This document shows positions 23,333 through 33,129 of a DNA stretch of 64,000 nucleotides, one piece after another; within the stretch, counting starts at the first letter, position 1, and each line of letters begins with the position of its first letter. Below the pieces are notes generated by a model. It ran no database searches and had not been told where the DNA came from. It saw only the letters and a list, made by a program, of their open reading frames with translations. The position numbers and the translations under genes were made by a program. The DNA comes from Thelonectria olida. Lineage: Eukaryota > Ascomycota > Sordariomycetes > Hypocreales > Nectriaceae. The stretch is from contig JAGPYM010000065.1 of the NCBI GenBank assembly GCA_020736575.1, forward strand, positions 61,866 through 125,865. The letters are read 5' to 3'.

Positions 23333-23512
23333 TGTCGCAGGCTAGGCATGATCTCAACCAGCCTCAGGAAACAACAGCACTTAGTAATCAACCTGTGTGC
23401 TTCAAGTAAAACCTGTGGGCTAGAGTACCCCGCACTTTAGACAACAATCAATCAACACATTGCTGCTGCTCATCATATCTACTTTAACCCTTTAAGCACG
23501 CTCAGTGCGACA
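23333..23512 (+). repeat. 5' LTR of the copia element
   Basis: 180 bp, begins TGTCGCAGG and ends GTGCGACA, so the ends form a TGTCGCA/TGCGACA inverted repeat. I see no difference from the LTR at 28834-29013. Confidence 0.96.
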
Positions 23513-23527
23513 GTTATGAGCCCGGAG
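23513..23527 (+). promoter_or_regulatory. Primer-binding site matching the tRNA-iMet anticodon region
   Basis: Directly after the LTR, GTTATGAGCCCGG is the reverse complement of an anticodon stem-loop containing CTCATAAC, as in initiator tRNA-Met. Drosophila copia has a comparable site primed by a half tRNA. The use of a 5' tRNA half is inferred from the position of the match. Confidence 0.65.
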
Positions 23528-23885
23528 ACTCTTTCATTGCCTCTCTCCACTATTATCAGCATCTTCTCTGTCGCAAGCCAAATCTATCACCACCAGCATC
23601 TTCTGCTGTCAACCCCGTCGCAATGAAAGCTTTCTTTCAACTTGGAAATCTCCTCAGGGGAATCGGCACGAAGTTGAGCCGACTGCGCAATGCTGATTTC
23701 CGGTTCATAGTCGGATGTATCAGATGAAGCGATGTGAAACAGCAACTTGAAACCCGCAGCAGATTTGATAGAGAAGACTCCTAAAAACTAATCATCATGA
23801 TCTCTTCAATCAGCAAGAAGCTAACACATTAATCAGAAGTCAATTCGAAGAGACGCCATCCTTTTCTTGACTGAAAGTCACAAAA

Positions 23886-26036
23886 ATGTCGATCAAGGAT
23901 CACAACCTCACCTTGCTCAACTCCCGCGAGGACTGGACCAACTGGATCAACTCTATCGAGGACCTTGCTGTGCGCAACGACATCTGGAGCTACTGTGATC
24001 CAGAAGGGATCGAAAACTTGGTCTTCACTGCGACCAAACCGTCGGACTCAGCAAGCAGGGACACGATCCAGAAATATCACAGCCTCCAGGCTATCTATGA
24101 TAGCGAGAAGAAGAAATATGACAAGGTCTCTGATCGCATCGACCTCACGGTGTGTCAGGAGTTTAAGCAGCACTACCTCGGAATCCATGACGTCCGCGGC
24201 AAACTCATCGCGCTGGCTGATAGCATCCAACCCACCGCGAAAGACCAGAAGCAGAATGTCAGGACTGAGTTTGAAAAGCTTAAGAAGGGCCTTGGCAACA
24301 CCAGTCTCGATAAATGGCTCAGCCGCTGGCCTGCTCTCGTTAACAACGCCAAGCGTTACAAGATCGAGAACCTCAGCGAGTCGCAGATCTGTGATGCTTT
24401 CATTGAAGCATCTCGCGAAGTCAACCCACCGTTCTACAACTACATGAAGTCCAAGGAAGCTCAGGTTGAGAGCGAGAAAAACCTCATCAAGGAGGCTGCA
24501 AAAACCATGGAGAAGATCTCAAACGCGTTTCTCACTGCGCTCAACGAGATTAACCCCGACCACGCCAGTAGCGGTTCCGTCACTGTCGCAAGTTCGACTG
24601 ATTCTGAAGAGGAAGAAAACGATGAAGATGACGATGTCACCATTGTTCAGAAAGCTCAGAATACAGTGAACAGAGCTCTCAAGACCTTCCGCAAACTCAA
24701 TCCAACCCTCTCCGAGAAGAAGATCACGATCGGATTCTGTATTAAGCAGTTCAGGACAATGGCACCACCAAAAGAGACAGCTATTAGAGGACGAGCAGCC
24801 CACGCCACTCTTCAAGGAAGAAAACATAGCAATGATTCAGATTCGCAGAACGAAGGGGATCAGCCGCAACAGAAAAGACAGCGAACGGAGCATTCATCCT
24901 CGAACACGGGTTTCCGAGACTGCGTCTGCGGCATGTCACACAAGTACACCGCTTGTTACTATCTCAATCCTGCGGGTGCGCCAGAAGGGTGGACACCAGT
25001 CGTTCAAATACAGTCGAAAATCATTACTGCAGTCAAGGGAAGCAAACGCCTTAGAGCAAACATCGAAAGGAACCTCAAGAGAAGCAACATTGACTTGCCT
25101 AAGTTCTGGCCGTCGGATACTACAAAGAATCAACCTAAGAATCCAGCAGAGGACGAGACTTCAAACACTGCTACATTTCCATCCAAATCAAGAGCCGCAT
25201 TTGTTACGTCGAGGTCTGCGTTTAGCACAACTGCAGAAGACGAGTACGGCGATTGTTTCCGACTCGACAATTGTGCGGATACACATGTCTGCAACGACCT
25301 GTCTCGCTTCACTAACTACAAACCTCTGGATGATGAAATCATAGAGTTTGGCGACTCAGGCACGCACATCGCAGGCATAGGAAATGTCACGGTCCATGTC
25401 GACACTCCATTGGGCTCAGGTCTAATTCAACTCGAGAACGTTGCTCATGTCCCTGGATTTCATTGGAACCTCATCAACACGCACTCTCTCGAACAACAAG
25501 GACTCTACTTCAATACCAGAACCTGTTGGATGGAATACTCGGATGGATCAAATGCCTTCAAAGCAACCAAACATGGTGCCTTTCGAGTGGTTGAACCTCA
25601 CATCAAGGACGCTGTTTTCAAGGCCGAATCTCATGAAGAGGCAGCGCAGTCCTTTGCCATGGCTATCAAATCGAGAACGCCTCGAGTTGCCACAGCTTCT
25701 ATGGATATCTGGCATGCAAGGCTAGGCCATATCCGAAAGGAGGCTCTTGAACACGTGCCTCAAGCAGTCGAGGGAGTCGCACTTGGGAGTCGCGACTTCG
25801 AACGAAAGTCTGAACTCTGTCCTGAATGTCAACTCGGACAATCGCATCGGCAAATCTCTCGCGTACCAACCTGGAGAGGAACTTACCCGTTCGAAAAGAT
25901 ACATCTCGATCTAATCGACATGGAGGAAGCTTTCAACGCTGACTCCTGGGTCGCTCACTTCTATTGCGATTACTCGGCTTATCACGTGTCATTCAATCTG
26001 CTAAATAAAAAACTCAAGAGGAACTTCTGTCGGTAA
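23886..26036 (+). CDS. Copia Gag-protease-integrase N-terminal part
   Basis: This ORF of 716 codons encodes Gag (about residues 1-300, helical and charged), then a Cys/His cluster (CVCGMSHKYTACYY, about 347-360) in the zinc-knuckle position. Next is the aspartic protease (LDNCADTHVCND, about 460), where the usual DSGA-type centre reads DNCAD. The GAG-pre-integrase/HHCC zinc domain follows (WHARLGH ... CPECQLGQSH, about 613-660), then the first catalytic Asp of integrase (HLDLID). The frame then runs off into TAA at 26034. The downstream integrase-RT frame is -1 relative to this one, and the switch lies at an A6 run (26007-26012). Restoring a seventh A would fuse the two, so this is most simply a one-base deletion and not a programmed site. 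Confidence 0.9.
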   Translation: MSIKDHNLTLLNSREDWTNWINSIEDLAVRNDIWSYCDPEGIENLVFTATKPSDSASRDTIQKYHSLQAIYDSEKKKYDKVSDRIDLTVCQEFKQHYLGIHDVRGKLIALADSIQPTAKDQKQNVRTEFEKLKKGLGNTSLDKWLSRWPALVNNAKRYKIENLSESQICDAFIEASREVNPPFYNYMKSKEAQVESEKNLIKEAAKTMEKISNAFLTALNEINPDHASSGSVTVASSTDSEEEENDEDDDVTIVQKAQNTVNRALKTFRKLNPTLSEKKITIGFCIKQFRTMAPPKETAIRGRAAHATLQGRKHSNDSDSQNEGDQPQQKRQRTEHSSSNTGFRDCVCGMSHKYTACYYLNPAGAPEGWTPVVQIQSKIITAVKGSKRLRANIERNLKRSNIDLPKFWPSDTTKNQPKNPAEDETSNTATFPSKSRAAFVTSRSAFSTTAEDEYGDCFRLDNCADTHVCNDLSRFTNYKPLDDEIIEFGDSGTHIAGIGNVTVHVDTPLGSGLIQLENVAHVPGFHWNLINTHSLEQQGLYFNTRTCWMEYSDGSNAFKATKHGAFRVVEPHIKDAVFKAESHEEAAQSFAMAIKSRTPRVATASMDIWHARLGHIRKEALEHVPQAVEGVALGSRDFERKSELCPECQLGQSHRQISRVPTWRGTYPFEKIHLDLIDMEEAFNADSWVAHFYCDYSAYHVSFNLLNKKLKRNFCR

Positions 26037-28819
26037 CGCAGGAGTTTCTGGCCATTACAAACGACAACTGGGGTTTCACTACGCGATACATTCAATCAGA
26101 TGGCGAGAAAGGATTGGGGAAGAAGTGGAAGGACTTCATCGCAATAAAGGGAATCACTTTCAACCCATCTCCGCCAGATACGCCAGATCAGAACGGTCCT
26201 GCTGAACGTTCTGGGGGGGTGATCATGACTATCGCTCGCAAGCTTCGAATACAGGGTAATCTACCTCAAAAACTCTGGCCCTACATCGTTGCTCATGCTA
26301 CTCGCCTCCTCAATCGCATCCCAGTTCAACGAAAACAATGGCGAACTCCATTTGAAATGGTTCATGGCCGAAAGCCCAACCTCTCTAATCTCAAAATCAT
26401 TGGTTCTCTTGCCTACGTCTTGATCAAGAACAAGAAAGCCCGTCCAGCCAGAGCGAAATTACAAGAAAATGCACTCATGGGATGGCTTGTCGGATTGGAC
26501 GCAACCAACATCTACAAAGTTTGGGTTCCACATCTTGATCGTGTAATTGTATCTCGGGACGTTCAAGTTGATGAGAAAGTCATGTACGATCCACAGCTTG
26601 CCAAAACTCTTCCCGAATCGGGACAGACTCTCGCGATCACGATCAATGAAGTTGATCTCGACGAAGAGGATATCGAACCATTGCCTGTCATGGAGAATAC
26701 AGCAACTTCGGTTCCTGTTTCGATACAACCGGAAGCAGAACTACCTCCGCCAGGATTGCTTCTTACACCACAAATCTCACCTGAACGAGCAACAGCAGGG
26801 GAGATACAGGTTGAAGCATCCGTGGATGAACCGCCAGCATTGCCGCGGCCCACGAGTCCAGTGATTCTCCATCAAGCATCACCGCGTCCTCAGACAACAA
26901 TACGACCAGGATCACCCAGAAAGAAAAGGATAACGGACGCTTCAGTGCTCCAGAACCTCAGAACAACTTCTGGAAGGAGTATCAAATTGTCACAGAGAGG
27001 CCAAGATGCAATCGAAACATTCAAACCACGCCTTACTCGGCACCAAATCCACAAGCGAGCGCGAAGACACGCTCATGCTTTACGATTGGAACGCGCTAAG
27101 CTGGGACAGCAACTCGCCCACGCTTTCGCATCAGCACGTTCAATACGAATTCAAAGAAAGGACTTGCCTCCACCTCCTGACTTTTGGCATCAACTAACAC
27201 GGCATCCTGAGAGAGAAGGTTTCAAACGAGCCTCAGACGCCGAGATCAAGTCACTCAAGGAGAAAGGAACATTCGAGCTAGTCGATTACCCCGAAGGCAA
27301 ACAAGTCCTACCGCTCAAATGGGTCTTCACGTATAAACTAGACGATGCAGGTTATCTTGTTCGTCACAAAGCTCGCATTTGCGTCAGAGGTGATCTTCAA
27401 AACCATACCAACGAAGATATCTACGCAGCAACCGGCGCTTATCGAAGCTTTCGGATCCTGATGGCTCTCGTCTGTGCGTTCGGGCTGATATGTCATCAAA
27501 TTGACTTCAAGAATGCCTTCATCAACGCTGACATGGACGAGGAGGTCTACACCACATGCCCACCGGGATATGGTCAATCAGGAAAGGTCTGGAGACTGCT
27601 CAAAGCGCTCTACGGTCTGCGTAAGTCACCAAAGCTCTGGCTCAACGAGCTTGTCTCGTTTCTTCAAACTCTGGGATTCGAACATTGCCCAGATGAACCC
27701 TGTATCCTCATCAACAATGAGACCCACCTCATTCTATTTCTTTACGTGGATGATCTTCTCATCATCGCACAACCTGAATACCTTCAACAAATCGATGAAT
27801 TCAAAGCAGCAGTACACAGCAAATACGGGATCAAGGATTTGGGCGAAGCAATCTCCTTCCTCAACATCAGAATCCTTCGAGATATCAAAGCCAAGAAGCT
27901 CTGGATCTGCCAGGACGGATACATCGACAAACTCTGTGTCAAGTTCGGGATTGATCAATCAATGAGAACGGCAACTCCTCTCATTTCATCATACCGTCCC
28001 CAATCTTTCGAAGGACAGGCCACTATTCAACAGATATCAGAGATGCAAGAGAAGGTAGGATCAATTCTGTATGCAGCAGTAGTATCAAGACCAGATGTCT
28101 CCTTTGCAGCCAGCCAGTTGAGCCAGTTCGCCATGAACCCTTCACCTGAGCACCTGCGGTATGCAAACCGAGTTCTCTCATATCTCCAGTCCACACAGTA
28201 CTATGCCATCGAGTTCTCAGGCTCTGTGGATAAGGCCACAGAGGTAGAGACAGGCGATGATGAAGTACTACAGCAGTCAAGCGACGCATCGTTCGCGGAT
28301 GATCCAGAGACTCGAAAATCCACCCAGGGCTATCTCATGAAGTTGTTTAGCGGGGCAATCATGTGGCAGTCTTCGAAGCAGAAGACTGTAACCACGTCAA
28401 CAACTGAAGCGGAGCTCTTATCGCTATCTCATACAGCGAGGGAGACAATAGCTCTATACCGATTGTTCGAACAGATACAGTTCGATCCTGAACACGAACC
28501 ACGCATCCTCTGTGACAATCAACAAACAGTGGGACTGATCCAGAAAGAGAGACCACAACTGACATCGAAGTTAAGACACGTCGACATCCACAACTTCTGG
28601 CTACGACAGATCCATCGAGACGGCAAAATCACAGTTCAATGGGTTCCCACAACAGACATGCCTGCAGATGGCTTCACTAAACCTCTTTCAGCAGAAAAGC
28701 ATTCTCACTTCATAAAGCAATTGGGTCTGGTTGATATCTCATCGCGGATTGATCCAGAATACGCTTCAGGAGAGGATATTGGTCAAGATGATATGCAGAT
28801 CTCATCTGATACAGACTGA
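26012..28819 (+). CDS. Copia integrase C-terminal part, reverse transcriptase and RNase H
   Basis: The frame is open from the A-run at 26012 to TGA at 28819; the first ATG is at 26114. It contains the rest of the integrase core (YIQSDGEKG and DQNGPAERSGG), a Pro/Ser-rich linker, the RT domain (LPLKWVFTYKLD, FKNAFINADMDEEVY, LKALYGLRKSPKLW, LFLYVDDLLII) and RNase H (SSDASFADDPETRKSTQGY, STTEAELLSL, LCDNQQTV, LRHVDIHNFWL). All key acidic residues of RT and RNase H that I can see are present. Integrase-before-RT order defines Ty1/copia. The protein is normally made as one polyprotein with the upstream part. Confidence 0.92.
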   Translation, partial: TQEELLSVTQEFLAITNDNWGFTTRYIQSDGEKGLGKKWKDFIAIKGITFNPSPPDTPDQNGPAERSGGVIMTIARKLRIQGNLPQKLWPYIVAHATRLLNRIPVQRKQWRTPFEMVHGRKPNLSNLKIIGSLAYVLIKNKKARPARAKLQENALMGWLVGLDATNIYKVWVPHLDRVIVSRDVQVDEKVMYDPQLAKTLPESGQTLAITINEVDLDEEDIEPLPVMENTATSVPVSIQPEAELPPPGLLLTPQISPERATAGEIQVEASVDEPPALPRPTSPVILHQASPRPQTTIRPGSPRKKRITDASVLQNLRTTSGRSIKLSQRGQDAIETFKPRLTRHQIHKRARRHAHALRLERAKLGQQLAHAFASARSIRIQRKDLPPPPDFWHQLTRHPEREGFKRASDAEIKSLKEKGTFELVDYPEGKQVLPLKWVFTYKLDDAGYLVRHKARICVRGDLQNHTNEDIYAATGAYRSFRILMALVCAFGLICHQIDFKNAFINADMDEEVYTTCPPGYGQSGKVWRLLKALYGLRKSPKLWLNELVSFLQTLGFEHCPDEPCILINNETHLILFLYVDDLLIIAQPEYLQQIDEFKAAVHSKYGIKDLGEAISFLNIRILRDIKAKKLWICQDGYIDKLCVKFGIDQSMRTATPLISSYRPQSFEGQATIQQISEMQEKVGSILYAAVVSRPDVSFAASQLSQFAMNPSPEHLRYANRVLSYLQSTQYYAIEFSGSVDKATEVETGDDEVLQQSSDASFADDPETRKSTQGYLMKLFSGAIMWQSSKQKTVTTSTTEAELLSLSHTARETIALYRLFEQIQFDPEHEPRILCDNQQTVGLIQKERPQLTSKLRHVDIHNFWLRQIHRDGKITVQWVPTTDMPADGFTKPLSAEKHSHFIKQLGLVDISSRIDPEYASGEDIGQDDMQISSDTD

Positions 28820-28824
28820 AATCT

Positions 28825-28831
28825 GGGGGGG
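28825..28831 (+). other. Polypurine tract of the copia element
   Basis: A G7 run lies two bases before the 3' LTR, the expected primer site for plus-strand DNA synthesis. Confidence 0.75.
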
Positions 28832-28833
28832 TG

Positions 28834-29013
28834 TGTCGCAGGCTAGGCATGATCTCAACCAGCCTCAGGAAACAACAGCACTTAGTAATCAACCTGTGTG
28901 CTTCAAGTAAAACCTGTGGGCTAGAGTACCCCGCACTTTAGACAACAATCAATCAACACATTGCTGCTGCTCATCATATCTACTTTAACCCTTTAAGCAC
29001 GCTCAGTGCGACA
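28834..29013 (+). repeat. 3' LTR of the copia element
   Basis: 180 bp, same sequence as 23333-23512 by eye, followed by the CAAAG duplication. Confidence 0.96.
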
Positions 29014-29369
29014 CAAAGGCACGGGTGCAGGACATAGGTTCAGGTTCAGGTTCTATTCCTACTCGGTTTTAGCCGCCATTTCTCGGCAGCCATGCCCGGT
29101 AAGCGGGGTTTGGCCGACGGCCGAAGCGCTCCGAATGTTTATCCGTTACGCCCCACTTCGCCAACGCCATTTGGCGTTTGACCAGCTGTCTCCAAACTTC
29201 CCACTTTTCCTCCTAAACCTCTATCTACAACAACGGGCTGCCAACCACTGTAGATCGCGGTTCTAAATACTAATGTACACATGCTTTTAGGCTCCTATAA
29301 GGCGAGGTATACGCCTCGTGTATGGGTCCTTCTACCTACAGTCTCCCCCCAGCGCTCGGCTTCGTCTGG

Positions 29370-32300
29370 TTACGGACTGATCCTGAATTGCCCAAGGATC
29401 TGGGTTTGTTCCATGAACTTGACGACCTTTGCTGCTACTTTGCGCTCGCTCAGCAGTGTCCGGAGATTTTGACGTCCTGGAAATTGGCCTAGTTCCTGAT
29501 TTCGAAGTGCGGTGTGCTTCCTGCATTGAAGTAGGATGTGGGTTACTGTCTGCCGTCCTTCGCCGCAGTTGCATCTCGGATCGGTGACCCCTGGCACTCT
29601 TCGTTTGAAGAGAAAGTCGTTCATCCCAATCTTTTCCGTCCGGAGTTGGATGTAAATGGCGCTCTGCCTCTTGCTGAAGTGCTTGTGTGGCTGTAGTACT
29701 TTTGGCGTTGGCTCCGGTGTGTGCCTGAAGGTTGTCCGGCCCCTGGTTTCCTGTCGCCACTGCGTTTTCCATCTGTCGTTGACAACTCTGCGCGACCACA
29801 TTTTTAATGTGGACTTCAAGGAATACAGTACCGGGGGTTGCTGTGCCCTTAGTCCTGGCGGTCCTCTCTGTCTCCATCCCGTGGCTTCTTTGGCCGCTCC
29901 ATCGGCCGCTTCGTTGCCGTAAATCCCCTTGTGGGCTGGGATCCATCGGATCTCAACGGTCAAGCCTTGTGTTTGTAGTTCCTGTATTCGCTTCGTTATG
30001 TCTTGGAGAAGGTATGACCCCGATTTGCCCCTGGGCCTCGCCGCCGACCTGATAGCTGCTTGGTTGTCTGTGTAGATCAAGATTTTCTTTCTGATATTGC
30101 CTTGGCTTCTGTCTTCCTGGGCGATCTGGAGAGCTAGGGAGATCCCTTGGAGTTCGCCGGCGTACACTGTTGATACGGTGTCGTCGCCCATGTAGGCGCT
30201 CCTGCTTTGACTGGTCGTCGTGCACACTGCCGCAGCGCCCACGTGTCCGTTGATGCCACTTCCATCCGTGTATATGTGTATAGCGTTTGGCTCATTGCCG
30301 ATGCCGTACTGGTGTCTCGCTTGTGCTTTCTCGACGCTCTCTTCGATGAACGTTTTTGGGCCTCTCCACCATGGTGGGACGACGTGTGGGGTGACTACTT
30401 CCATTTTCTCCATCTCGAACCCTTGTTCGTCCTGTATGGCTTTCTGAGCCGATTCTTCCCAGACAGTCCGCGTTGTGCTTCCAGATTTGATGTTCGATGG
30501 GCAGAAGATGTGTTTCGACGTCCAGGGCGGGGGCTGACGTGGCTTTGAAGGCACCAGAAATCGCCCTGGCTGCCCGTGCCTGCAGACTTTGCAGTTGTGC
30601 CAGTGTCTTGTTTGTGTACGGCATGTTTCGCGTTCTCCAGTTTGAGTTTGACCACGCAGAGCATGCATATACGATCTGTGGCACCACCACCCCTCGGTAG
30701 ATCTTCCTCATGTCTTGGAGGGTAAGGCCCCAGGTTGAGCTACCCAGGCTACTTAGGGCTGAGATTGTTTTCGTCGCCTTCCTCCGTATTTCGTCTACGT
30801 GGGGCTTCCACTGCAGCGCAGAGTCCATGATGAGTCCTAGATATTTGCAGGTCGGCTTTGCCGGGACCTCGCCCCATGCCGTTTGCAGTGGGTGTTGAAT
30901 ATCTATTCTCGTGCGTGCCCTGGTGAAGTGTATGAGTTGGAATTTGCTGGGTGAGAAGACTGACGCATGGGTTTTCGCCCACTGCTCGGCTGTTTGGAGT
31001 GCTCCTTGAAGTTTGTTGCATGTTTCCGTCGTCGTATCTCCCCATGTGAGGATCGCCACGTCGTCAATGAACCCAGTAGAGGTGGTGTCCTCTGCTTGAT
31101 TGCAGCTCTCGATGAGATCTGCGTTGTAGAAAATGTAGAGGATTGGTGAGAGCGGCGAGCCTTGTACTGTCCCGGTCGAGATTCTGTGTCGCTCGGTTCT
31201 GAATCCATCGATCGAGATCCTGGTGTGTCGGTCTTCCAGAAGACTCGATATCCACCGAACAGTCTTCTCATCAATTTTCCTCTTCCGTAGGTTGTGCAGG
31301 AGCCGCTTGTGTGATACGTTGTCGAAGGCGCCGGAGACGTCGAGTAATAGCAAGCTGGCTACCTGGCCTCGGCCTATGTTCCACGCCTCATAGATCTTAT
31401 CGATGATGTGATGCACGGCGTGCTCGGCGGATCTCATCTTCCTACCTCCCATGTGGGTTGAGGGGAGCAGGTTATGTGTCTCCGCCACATAGCTCAGTCG
31501 GTGTGCTATTATGGCATCCATGATCTTGCCTATGGTGTTCAACAACCCTATCGGCCGGTAAGACCCAGGAATGGTGTAGTTGTCCTTTCCCTGCTTCCTC
31601 AGTACAACTGTTGTCGATTCCCTGAAGTGTTGTGGACAGTAACCGAGATTGAGGCTCTGGTTGAAAATCGCCGACAAGTGAGGCTTAATCCATGTCGCTG
31701 CTAGTTGCCATGCTTTGTTCGGGATGCCATCAGGGCCGGGAGCCTTGAGCGGCGAAGCTTCCTGTATGGCTCTCTCCACTTCTTGCTCTGTAATGGGCGG
31801 CATCGTTATCCGGTCCGGGTAAGTCGCGTCTTCGATGTCGTCAATCTCTGCTTCCGGTGGGGAGGGAAAGAATGCCTTCCTGAAGATCTCTGCCTTTTCC
31901 GCTGGGTCTGAGACCATTTGAGAGGTGTCTGGGTGCTCTAGTGTAGGTGTTACCTCTGGTGCCTGAGTGGTTCTGTTTCTAGCCCATTTTGTCATTCTCC
32001 AGAGAGCCTCTGGTGACTCTGAAGCTCTCTCAACATTCTCTCGATGCGCTCTTCTCAGTGCCTTCTTGATTACCCTGCCTTTGTGATTTCTGGCCGCTCG
32101 GTATGCCTCCCATGTTTCTTCCGTGTGGTAGAGATTGTGGAGTCGCCTGAGGCGCTTGGCCTCTGCCAGCACTCGCGTGCACTCCTCATCCCAGCCGCGT
32201 CTGGATTTAGGTGACCATGTCCTTTGGGGCACTGCTGTCTCTATCGCACTCTTCAGCGCTGCAACTATTTCCCCCACGTACCGATCAAGCGCGATTCGGG

Positions 32301-33129
32301 TTCTCGGTCTTCGCTGCGGCGGCAGCTTGCCCAGGACCGCAGACCTGAAACTCTTCTCATCTATCGATTTCCAGTTTCTGGTGGGTTCTCTGCTGAGCTG
32401 CTTGACTGACATGTCGAGGGAAGTGACGATCGGCAAGTGGTCTGAGTCGTGGTCGAGACTACGGTCTACTTCGCATCTGATGACCCGATCGACCAGGCCG
32501 AGGGTGACCAGGCAGAGATCGATCGTTGTCTGCCTACTGCCTTCTTCGTACGTGATAGTGCCTGGTGCCAGAGTGTTTGTGAGGTTATAGTCTTCCATAA
32601 TCTCGACGAGATCTTCTGCCTCTGCCTCTGTTCTAGGGACATGGGAGCCGCCCCACAACTCATGATGTAGATTGAAGTCTCCGATTAGTATCTGCTCTGT
32701 TTGTCGAGCCGAGTCGAGCACCCTTCGCAGTTGAGGTAGTACGCTTCGCCTATTTTCCGCCGTTTGGTCGGGGTTGTAAATGTTGTGCACCGTGACCTCT
32801 CTCATCTCGTCTCCTTGTCCTAAGGTTATCGTTACTGTGCAAAGGTCCCGACCGTGCGACTCGAATTGCCACTTTGAATGATCAAGGCGTTTGTTGATGT
32901 ACAGACACACCCTTGCTGGGCTTCCGCCTTCATTTTGGGGGTAGCATAGATGAAACTGGTCTTTTGCCGGATGGTGTGTGGTGTGCATGAAGGAATTCGC
33001 CCATGGTTCCTGGATGGCTAAGATGTCGAATTTCATTACCCTTGGGTCCCGTAGGAGGGTAGCCATAACGATGTCTCTCGATTTTCTGACGTTATACTGT
33101 AGTATTGAGAGTGATTCCATGCGTCTCAT
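29370..33129 (-). pseudogene. LINE ORF2: AP endonuclease, reverse transcriptase, RNase H, with one frameshift
   Basis: From the ATG overlapping the ORF1 stop, the frame is open for 945 codons. It contains the APE endonuclease (SILQYNVRKSRD, LAIQEPWAN, GDFNLHHELWGG, DHDSDHLPI), then RT (PLKAPGPDGIPNKAW, YRPIGLLNTIGK, LLLDVSGAFDNVSH, VQGSPLSPILY, GFIDDVAILTW). Near 30490 the coding potential moves to another minus frame, which carries RNase H with all four catalytic acids (YTDGSG, GELQGI, YTDNQAA, GNEAADGAA) and a terminal CCHC-type motif (CNCGEGRQTVTHILLQC), ending at 29370. One small indel therefore separates RT from RNase H. The element is otherwise well preserved. Confidence 0.88.

Larger units (their letters stand above)
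23333..29013 (+). mobile_element. Young Ty1/copia LTR retrotransposon, 5681 bp
   Basis: Complete element: two 180-bp LTRs that I read as identical, a tRNA-Met-type primer site, gag-pol in copia order and a G7 polypurine tract. It is flanked by a 5-bp target duplication CAAAG (23328-23332 and 29014-29018). It sits inside the last coding codons of the Helitron helicase. One base missing from an A-run in the integrase region is the only obvious defect. Confidence 0.97.
16716..29072 (+). pseudogene. Helitron RepHel protein gene, spliced and broken
   Basis: The gene reads through 16716-18206, 18246-19935, 20001-21106, 21167-22385, 22386-23332 and, past the copia insertion, 29019-29072. Two introns are clear (19936-20000 and 21107-21166, both with GTAAG/GTATG donors and CTAA branch sites). 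Domains in order: a low-complexity Pro/Arg/Gln-rich N-terminus; a Cys-rich finger (CMICYRK ... CPDC ... CENC, about residues 388-435); the Helitron-like N domain (AFPTLFPFGFGG); the HUH endonuclease motif in GALHVHGLLWL with a downstream Tyr in ILKYVDSVF; and a PIF1-type helicase with Walker A GGEGGTGKS, Walker B LLIIDEVSMLG and motif VI-like LYVQLSRCKSLDGI. Breaks: TAG 18204-18206, a one-base insertion near 18287, and an apparent deletion plus frame change after Walker B (about 22370-22400). It is therefore inactive. Confidence 0.85.
16716..29330 (+). mobile_element. Helitron (Rep-helicase), interrupted by a copia element
   Basis: The region encodes a long Rep-helicase protein and therefore belongs to a rolling-circle Helitron. 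Its coding sequence is split at 23332/29019 by a complete copia element. I could not fix the termini. There is no convincing 5' TC end upstream of 16716, and the 3' segment (29073-29330) has hairpin-like words (AACGCCATTTGGCGTT at about 29167) but no clear hairpin followed at the usual distance by CTRR. The outer limits given are therefore only the supported minimum plus the flank before the LINE. Confidence 0.8.

Noticed and set aside
26007..26012. Programmed -1 frameshift in copia
   Set aside because: The position is inside the integrase core, and the run does not fit the usual X-XXY-YYZ frame; a base deletion is simpler.
29167..29182. AACGCC/GGCGTT hairpin as the Helitron 3' terminus
   Set aside because: No CTRR end follows at the usual 10-12 bases; the terminus stays undefined.
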